Part shown: positions 58,530-64,000 of the stretch, piece after piece
Numbering within the stretch: the stretch's first letter is position 1
How the letters are laid out: every line of letters begins with the position of its first letter
NCBI GenBank assembly: GCA_025465465.1
Contig: JAODND010000089.1
Coordinates: 1-64,000, forward strand
Direction: 5' to 3'
Source: Frankiales bacterium
Lineage (GTDB): Bacteria > Actinomycetota > Actinomycetes > Mycobacteriales > SCTD01
Length of the DNA: 64,000 bases
Notes under the pieces: model-generated
What the model was told of the DNA's origin: nothing
Seen by the model: the letters and a program-made list of their open reading frames with translations, nothing else
The model's database searches: none
Made by a program: the position numbers and the translations under genes

Positions 58530-60674
58530 GTGGACAAGTTCATGATCTTCACGTTCGTCGGGCTCAGCACGTCCGCCATCTACGCGGTCATCTCGAGCGG
58601 TCTTGTGCTCACCTACGCGACCACCGGTGTGTTCAACGTGGCGCACGGCGCGGCAGGCATGCTGTCTGCCTTCGCCTACTGGCAGCTGCACGTCGCCTGG
58701 GGCATCCCGACCCTGCCCGCTGCCCTGCTGGTGCTGTTTGTCCTGGCGCCGCTGTTCGGGGTCCTGCTCGAGCGGGTCATCATGCGGGGCCTGGCGGGGA
58801 CGACCGAGGCGACCCGGCTCGTCGTCAGCATCTCGCTGCTGGTGGCGATGATCGGGCTGGCGCAGGCCGTCTGGTCACCGGCCGTCGGGCGAGTCGTCGC
58901 ACCGTTCTTCGAAGGTCGTCAGCTGACCCTGACCCGTGACGTGTCCATTACCTACCACCAGCTGATCACCATCGCGACAGCTGTGGTCGTCGCCGTCTGC
59001 CTCAAGGTCTTCCTGACGCGGACCCGCACCGGCGTCGCCATGCGGGCCGTCGTCGACGACCGCCCCCTGACATTGCTGAACGGGGTGCGCACCGACCGGG
59101 TCGCCCAGCTGTCGTGGGCGCTGAGCACGTCACTGGCAGCGCTCGGCGGCATTTTGATCGTCTCCAGTGCGGGGCTGAACGCCGCCACCCTGTCGCTGCT
59201 CATCGTCAACGCCTACGCGGCGGCGGCCTTCGGCCGCCTGCGCAGCCTTCCGCTGACGTTCGTCGGGGCGCTCGTCGTCGGCCTCGGGGACGGCTACCTC
59301 GCTGGATACCTCCCGCAGGATCAGCGGCTCGCAGGGCTCCGACCGGCGTTCCCGGTGCTCGTGCTGTTCGCGGTGCTGCTGGTCCTCCCGAGTCGCCCGT
59401 TGCGGACGCACGTCCGGTCCCGCGAGTACTTTCCGGCGCCGAGCCTGCGGGGCGCAGCGACGTACTGCGCCGTCATCGCGGCCTTCGGCGTCGTCCTCGC
59501 CACCACGTTGTCCGGTCCCGACACGATCGCCTACGCAAAGGTCTTCGCGGTCGGGATCGTCGCACTGTCCCTCGTCCCGCTGGTCGGGTTCGCCGGGCAG
59601 GTCTCACTGTGCCAGCTGAGCTTCGCCGGGATCGGAGCTGCCGTTGCGGCACACGTCTCGAAGGGGACACTGCTCGGCGTGGTGACCTCCGTGGTCGTGG
59701 CCGCCCTCGTGGGTGGCCTCGTCGCTCTTCCGTCGCTGCGGCTCTCAGGCATCTACCTCGCGCTCGCGACGCTGTCGTTCGCCGTCGTCCTGGATCGCTG
59801 GCTGTTCAATCTGCCGGAGATCGCCGGCTTCGCGTTCTTCCCGTCCGGCAGCCTCGACATCCAGCCGCTGACCGTGCTCGGCTACACCTTCGACACACCC
59901 CGCCGGCAGATGCTCCTCGCCGTCGTGGCGTTCACCGCGATGAGCGCCCTTGTTGTTGCGCTCCGCCGCAGCCGCTACGGCAGGCGGCTGCTTGCGCTGC
60001 GCGACAGCGAAGCAGCCTGCGCGACGTTCGGCCTCAACCTCGTCGGTGCTCGCCTGGGCGTGTTCATGCTCAGCGCGGGGATGGCGGGCCTCGGTGGGTC
60101 GTTGCTTGCCATGCAGCAGTCCTCGATCACCGCGGCGGACTTCCAGCTTCTCAGTGGGCTTCCGCTGTTCATGCTCGTCGTCGCAGGAGGAGCAGGCTTC
60201 GTCAGCGCCGGCCTGTTCGCCGGAGTGGGCCTCTACGCGGCGCTGCCACTGCTGCCGTCGCTCTGGAGCGGGCTGACCCGCGTTCAGCCGATCCTGCCCG
60301 GGATCGTCGGCATCGCACTGGGCAGGTCGCCGAGTGGCGCAGCGGCGGACGTCTCCCGCAGCTTCACTCCGCTCCGTGAGGACGCGGTCGTCCTGAGCAT
60401 CACGGTGGCCGGCTGCGGAGCGTGGTACGCCGTGCGCCTGCTCGACGTGTTCGGCAACCCGACGATGTGGGTCGGGATGGTGGTCACGGTCCTTGTCGGG
60501 CTGGGTGCGGCCTCTCGGCGCCGCCGCCCCGCTGGTGCCGCAGAGGTCATCGCGCTCGAGTGGCAGGGCGTCGACGAGCCGTGGTCCGCAAGCCGGGTCG
60601 CGGACCTTGACCGGGCGCTGCGGCTGGAGCAGACCCGGATGTCACTGAGCGAGGTGGCCCATGGCGCGACTTGA
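58530..60674 (+). CDS. Fused LivH-LivM-type ABC permease
   Basis: A 714-residue protein that joins two permeases. Residues 1-290 resemble LivH (FNVAHGAAGML, then RAVVDDRPLTLLNGVRTDRV). Residues about 310-640 resemble LivM (GFAGQVSLCQLSFAGIGAAV, LALRDSEAACATFGLNLVGA), followed by two more TM segments and a cytoplasmic tail. In Escherichia coli these are two separate genes. GGAGAGAGGAG precedes GTG 58530. It overlaps the ATPase gene by 14 bp. Confidence 0.88.
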   Translation: MDKFMIFTFVGLSTSAIYAVISSGLVLTYATTGVFNVAHGAAGMLSAFAYWQLHVAWGIPTLPAALLVLFVLAPLFGVLLERVIMRGLAGTTEATRLVVSISLLVAMIGLAQAVWSPAVGRVVAPFFEGRQLTLTRDVSITYHQLITIATAVVVAVCLKVFLTRTRTGVAMRAVVDDRPLTLLNGVRTDRVAQLSWALSTSLAALGGILIVSSAGLNAATLSLLIVNAYAAAAFGRLRSLPLTFVGALVVGLGDGYLAGYLPQDQRLAGLRPAFPVLVLFAVLLVLPSRPLRTHVRSREYFPAPSLRGAATYCAVIAAFGVVLATTLSGPDTIAYAKVFAVGIVALSLVPLVGFAGQVSLCQLSFAGIGAAVAAHVSKGTLLGVVTSVVVAALVGGLVALPSLRLSGIYLALATLSFAVVLDRWLFNLPEIAGFAFFPSGSLDIQPLTVLGYTFDTPRRQMLLAVVAFTAMSALVVALRRSRYGRRLLALRDSEAACATFGLNLVGARLGVFMLSAGMAGLGGSLLAMQQSSITAADFQLLSGLPLFMLVVAGGAGFVSAGLFAGVGLYAALPLLPSLWSGLTRVQPILPGIVGIALGRSPSGAAADVSRSFTPLREDAVVLSITVAGCGAWYAVRLLDVFGNPTMWVGMVVTVLVGLGAASRRRRPAGAAEVIALEWQGVDEPWSASRVADLDRALRLEQTRMSLSEVAHGAT

Positions 60675-61398
60675 CGTGGCTGGCGTGACCGTCCGGTTCG
60701 GAGGGCACACGGCACTGTCGAAGGTCTCGGTGACGGCCGAGGCAGGCAGCCTCACGGCACTCATCGGCCCGAACGGGGCGGGCAAGACGACGCTGTTCAA
60801 CGTCATCACCGGGCTCCAGCGACCCGACAGCGGCCGAGTCGTGCTCGATGGGCACGACATCACCCGCCTGTCGCCGCACAAGCGGGCCAGGCACGGTCTC
60901 GCGCGCACGTTCCAACGCCTGGAACTGTTCACGATGCTGTCCGTCCGCGAGAACATCGGCGTCGCCGCGGACGTTCACAGGAGCTGGGCGCCGAGGCAGC
61001 ACGGCTCCCTCGACGAGCGCGTCCAGCGCATCATCGACCTCACCGGTCTCGGGGACGTCGCCGACACCCGGGTCACCGCACTGCCGACCGGCCAGTGCCG
61101 GGTCGTGGAGCTCGCCCGGGCGCTGGCGTGCGACCCGAAGGTGCTGCTGCTCGACGAGCCCGCCTCCGGGCAGGACGAGGCCGAGACCGAGACCTTCGCC
61201 AGCCTGCTCCGGCGGCTCGCTGATGACGGTGTCGCCGTGCTGCTCGTCGAGCACGACGTGCAGCTCGTCATGGAGGTGTGCACGACCGTGCACGTGCTGG
61301 ACTTCGGCGCTCTGCTGGCGGTCGGCACTCCGGCACAGGTGCAGGCGAACCCCGCCGTCCGGGCCGCCTATCTGGGTCACCTCGAGGAGGTCGGCTGA
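60661..61398 (+). CDS. ABC transporter ATPase, LivG type
   Basis: A 245-residue ATPase. Walker A GPNGAGKTT (about 37-45), Walker B VLLLDEPASG, and H-loop EHDV. The signature motif reads LPTGQ instead of LSGGQ; LivG proteins often vary here. LARTFQRLELF before it is LivG-like. It couples ATP hydrolysis to the fused permease. ATG 60661 lies within the permease gene end; the stop TGA overlaps the ATG of the next ATPase. Confidence 0.88.
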   Translation: MARLDVAGVTVRFGGHTALSKVSVTAEAGSLTALIGPNGAGKTTLFNVITGLQRPDSGRVVLDGHDITRLSPHKRARHGLARTFQRLELFTMLSVRENIGVAADVHRSWAPRQHGSLDERVQRIIDLTGLGDVADTRVTALPTGQCRVVELARALACDPKVLLLDEPASGQDEAETETFASLLRRLADDGVAVLLVEHDVQLVMEVCTTVHVLDFGALLAVGTPAQVQANPAVRAAYLGHLEEVG

Positions 61399-62156
61399 TG
61401 ACGGTGCTTCGGCTGGAGCCTCGCGAGCCCGCAGCGATCGATCCACCGCTGCTCGAGCTGCGACGCATCCGGGCCGGCTATGACGGCATCGAGGTTCTGC
61501 ACGGGTTCGACCTGACGGTGGCGGCGGGCAGCGTTGTTGCGCTCCTCGGCCCGAACGGCGCTGGTAAGACCACGGCGCTGAAGGTGATCGCGGGGCAGCA
61601 CCCGGCCAGCAGCGGGGACGTCCTGCTGTTCGGCCATCGCGTCAACGGCACCGCACCGGACAGGCTCGCCAGAAGCGGCGTCTGCGTCATCCCCGAGGGA
61701 CGTGGCGTCTTCCCGAACCTCACCGTGCGCGAGAACCTGTGGATGATGACGTACGCCGGTTGCAGTCGTGGGGACGTGGAGGCCATCGCCTACCACCGGT
61801 TCCCACGGCTCGCTGAACGTCGCGATCAGGCCGCCGGGACCCTGTCGGGTGGGGAGCAGCAGATGCTCGCCATGGCACGCGGGCTCGCCACCCGCCCGGC
61901 ACTGCTGCTTCTCGACGAGCTGTCCATGGGCCTTGCGCCGCTCGTCGTCGAGGACCTCTACGCCGTCGTCGCCGGCATCGCCGCCGATGGTGTCAGCGTG
62001 GTCGTCGTCGAGCAGTTCGCCGATGTGGTCTTGAAGGTCGCCGACCGGGCGGCCGTCGTCGTGCACGGCAGGGTCGCGCACGAAGGCACACCGGCGCACG
62101 TCCAAGCACTACTAGCTGAGGCCTACCTCGGCGGAACCCACGAGGGGAAGCGATGA
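61398..62156 (+). CDS. ABC transporter ATPase, LivF type
   Basis: A 252-residue ATPase with Walker A GPNGAGKTT, a canonical LSGGEQQ signature, Walker B LLLLDELSMGLAP and VVVVEQFAD at the H-loop, where Gln replaces His as in most LivF proteins. IPEGRGVFPNLTVRENL is diagnostic for LivF. It pairs with the LivG-type subunit. ATG 61398 overlaps the previous stop by one base; the next gene starts at an ATGA overlap. Confidence 0.9.
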   Translation: MTVLRLEPREPAAIDPPLLELRRIRAGYDGIEVLHGFDLTVAAGSVVALLGPNGAGKTTALKVIAGQHPASSGDVLLFGHRVNGTAPDRLARSGVCVIPEGRGVFPNLTVRENLWMMTYAGCSRGDVEAIAYHRFPRLAERRDQAAGTLSGGEQQMLAMARGLATRPALLLLDELSMGLAPLVVEDLYAVVAGIAADGVSVVVVEQFADVVLKVADRAAVVVHGRVAHEGTPAHVQALLAEAYLGGTHEGKR

Positions 62157-62545
62157 ACGACCGGATCGAGCAGTTCAAGGCGCAGGTTGCGGACATGGGG
62201 CTGCGGGACCCCGCGGCGGCTCGCGACCGGCTGCTGCTGCGCGCGTCCGCAGCCCTGCTCGCCGCAGGGCCGATCGTCGGTCTCATCGCGTACCTGATGA
62301 GCCACAGCAGCTCCGACGCCCTCGCTCAGCGCGACGCGATCGTGCTGGCGCTGCTCGGAGTGGGCCTCAGTGTCGTCGGCACAGCCTTGTTCGTGCGCTA
62401 CTCCCTCGGCCAGGTGCTGCGCTTCTGGCTCGCGCGGCTCACCTTCGAGCAGGCTGCGCAGACCGACCGGGTCGTCGAGGCGCTCGCTGTGCGCGGTGAC
62501 GGTGAGCACGCGAGCAAGCTGGCCGCACCACGTCGCGCACGGTGA
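62153..62545 (+). CDS. Small membrane protein with two TM segments
   Basis: A 130-residue protein with TM segments at about 31-48 (ALLAAGPIVGLIAYLMS) and 62-82 (AIVLALLGVGLSVVGTALFV), a short outer loop, and charged cytoplasmic ends. No known domain is recognised. Coupled by 4-bp overlaps to the LivF gene before it and the hydrolase after it, it is clearly part of the operon and may assist the transporter. Confidence 0.72.
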   Translation: MNDRIEQFKAQVADMGLRDPAAARDRLLLRASAALLAAGPIVGLIAYLMSHSSSDALAQRDAIVLALLGVGLSVVGTALFVRYSLGQVLRFWLARLTFEQAAQTDRVVEALAVRGDGEHASKLAAPRRAR

Positions 62546-63852
62546 GCGTGGCAGGCGCGACGCTGGCGGGCCGGGTCGCGCTGAACGAGCCGCCCGAGCT
62601 GCGCGCGCACGGCTACGTGGAGGAGGAGTGGTTCGTCGCCGGGACTGCAGATGCCTTCGACCCCGACGGCGTCCGGATCGCCGATGACGTCCCCTATCTG
62701 ACGCGGTTTCTGCTGCGCCGACCCGCGGAGGGCTCGCGGGCGTCAGGGTCGCTGTTCCTGGAGCCCCTGCACATGATCGGTGAGATGCCGGCCACCTGGG
62801 CGTCCGTGGGCGACTGGATGATGCGCAGCGGTCACGCCTGGGTCGGCGTCTCGGTGCACAACAGCTCCTTCGGTGAGCTCTACGGGTTTGCCGGCGGGAT
62901 CGAGGCGCTCAAGCAGCAGGACCAGGAACGCTACGGTCCACTGCGGCTGGAGACCTATCACCGGCCGCCGAGGCTGCGCTCCTACCCGGGGCCGAGCACC
63001 GACTCGTTCGCCCTGACGTGGACGATGGCGATGGCGCATCCACAGGGCCACCCGATCATGGCGGACGTGGCCCAGCTGCTCCGGACGAGCCCCGAGCTTG
63101 CCGCCGTCGCCGCGCAACGCATCTACGGCTGCGGCGCGTCGCAGACAGCACACTTTTGGAGCTTGTTCCTCGATCACGGGTGGCACGAGCTGCGGCGGCT
63201 GAGCGACGGCGCTCCGCTGCTCGACGCCTACGGTCTCGTGGTGTCGGCAGCGCCAGCTCACCGGCCGGTTGACGCGGTCCTCGTCAACGTCCTCAGCGAG
63301 GCTGAGGTCGTTGGCACCATCGTGCAGTCGACGATGACAGCTCCGCCGGACAGCGATGTCCCCCGGGTGCGTGGCATCGAGCTGGCGGGGGCGCCGCACG
63401 TCATCGGCCACGATCAGGTGGAGCGGCCCGTGGACGACCACCTGCACACCAAGGAGCCCTACCAGGCCGTGCTCAAGGCGATCTTTCACGCGCTCGACCG
63501 ATGGGTGCGAGAGGGCATCGCGATGCCACATGTGCCGCTCATCGCCCGCGACCCCTCCAGTGTGGACGGCATCGTGCGTGACGAGCACGGCAACGCCGTC
63601 GGCGGGGTCCGGGTGCCATGGCTGGAGGCACCCCGAGCGCAGTACCTTCCGCGCTGCGCGTGCGGACCGACGCTCGGCGAAGTCGTCCCCTTCGCACCGG
63701 AGAAGACCGGGCGGCTCTACCCGAACGATGCCGACCACGAGCGGCGGTGGCGACGCGCCGTCGATCGGCTCGTGGAGGACCGGCTGCTCCTGGAGCACGA
63801 CGTCGAGCCACTTCTCCAGCTGCGCACGAGCGGCGAGCCAGCGGCACCCTAG
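62542..63852 (+). CDS. Alpha/beta hydrolase-domain protein (Abhydrolase_10-like)
   Basis: A 436-residue protein similar to the alpha/beta hydrolase domain family PF20091. It has LHMIGEMPATWASV followed by HAWVGVSVHNSS; IYGCGASQTAHFW holds the probable nucleophile elbow (GCGASQ, Ser in place of the usual GxSxG pattern); and the C-terminal RLYPNDADHERRWRRAVDRL is family-like. It may hydrolyse an ester or lactone brought in by the coupled importer. GTG 62542 overlaps the upstream stop (GTGA). Catalytic assignment is tentative. Confidence 0.75.
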   Translation: MSVAGATLAGRVALNEPPELRAHGYVEEEWFVAGTADAFDPDGVRIADDVPYLTRFLLRRPAEGSRASGSLFLEPLHMIGEMPATWASVGDWMMRSGHAWVGVSVHNSSFGELYGFAGGIEALKQQDQERYGPLRLETYHRPPRLRSYPGPSTDSFALTWTMAMAHPQGHPIMADVAQLLRTSPELAAVAAQRIYGCGASQTAHFWSLFLDHGWHELRRLSDGAPLLDAYGLVVSAAPAHRPVDAVLVNVLSEAEVVGTIVQSTMTAPPDSDVPRVRGIELAGAPHVIGHDQVERPVDDHLHTKEPYQAVLKAIFHALDRWVREGIAMPHVPLIARDPSSVDGIVRDEHGNAVGGVRVPWLEAPRAQYLPRCACGPTLGEVVPFAPEKTGRLYPNDADHERRWRRAVDRLVEDRLLLEHDVEPLLQLRTSGEPAAP

Positions 63853-63859
63853 GGACCGC

Positions 63860-64000
63860 TCACCGGTGCCGGGCCGCGATGTCGCGTCCGATGATCTCCT
63901 TCATGATCTCGTTCGTGCCGCCGTAGATGGACTGCACCCGCGCGTCGGTGAAGGCCTGACCGACGAGATACTCGCGCATGTATCCGTACCCGCCATGCAG
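63860..64000 (-). CDS. Acyl-CoA dehydrogenase, C-terminal end (partial)
   Basis: The last 46 residues of an acyl-CoA dehydrogenase; the gene continues past the window edge. LHGGYGYMREYLVGQAFTDA and IYGGTNEIMKEIIGRDIA are the standard C-terminal motifs of the family, the latter lining the FAD/substrate pocket. It converges on the hydrolase gene with a 7-bp gap. An FAD-dependent alpha,beta-dehydrogenation of an acyl-CoA is expected. Confidence 0.92.
   Translation of the reverse strand: MHGGYGYMREYLVGQAFTDARVQSIYGGTNEIMKEIIGRDIAARHR

Overview
The window is high-GC DNA with strongly G/C-biased third codon positions, dense short-overlap operons and many GTG starts. It carries F420/LLM-type oxidoreductases, an AftD-like arabinofuranosyltransferase, a Rv0227c-like DUF3068 protein, an IclR regulator and a VapBC45-like toxin-antitoxin pair. 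Together these point to an actinomycete (Actinomycetota). I cannot name the genus from sequence alone.

Layout. (1) 1-5166: a conjugative/mobilizable fragment. A repeat-rich non-coding stretch (about 480-960, possible oriT/oriV) precedes a MobF/TrwC-type relaxase-helicase, an excisionase-like HTH protein and a tyrosine integrase. No type IV secretion or FtsK-like gene is seen in the window. (2) 5222-6381: a leaderless VapB45/VapC45-like toxin-antitoxin operon. (3) 6522-6598: a tRNA with anticodon CAT, whose 3' part is an attachment site. (4) 6541-26470: an integrated element of about 20 kb bounded by a 17-bp core duplication (6554-6570 and 26426-26442). It has its own integrase, an XRE/Xis control region, a DnaB-N-like protein plus P4/D5-type primase-helicase, a block of TGTCACA-type repeats, many small unknown proteins, a large terminase and a 1199-residue tail tape-measure protein. 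There is no recognisable portal, capsid, tail tube, baseplate or lysis gene. Near its right end is an HTH-ImmA/IrrE metallopeptidase with a partner gene, resembling RosmerTA-like defence/toxin-antitoxin pairs. The element looks like a phage satellite or a very reduced prophage.

(5) 26821-32122: a leftward catabolic operon (SnoaL-like, SDR, LLM F420 oxidoreductase, SDR, HSL-type esterase) divergent from an IclR regulator. (6) 32255-37193: a secreted LVIVD-repeat protein, then a cell-wall group (S11 DD-carboxypeptidase lipoprotein, VanZ-like protein, OmpR-type response regulator and histidine kinase). (7) 37217-47142: redox and stress genes (LLM oxidoreductases, F420-reductase-like protein, LUD protein, a cNMP-binding/TrxR-like fusion without CxxC, a duplicated left-handed beta-helix protein, a large LuxR-family ATPase regulator, and an isochorismatase-like protein lacking its catalytic triad).

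(8) 47318-56983: an envelope arabinan/glycan cluster matching Rv0224c-Rv0227c/Rv0236c-type genes (GT-C membrane protein, 46-residue DUF2613-like peptide, GT4, methyltransferase, AftD, DUF3068, GT2). (9) 57037-62545: a branched-chain-amino-acid-type ABC importer with fused LivH-LivM permeases and a perfect 15-bp hairpin after the binding-protein gene. (10) 62542-64000: an alpha/beta hydrolase-domain protein and the C-terminal end of an acyl-CoA dehydrogenase running off the edge.
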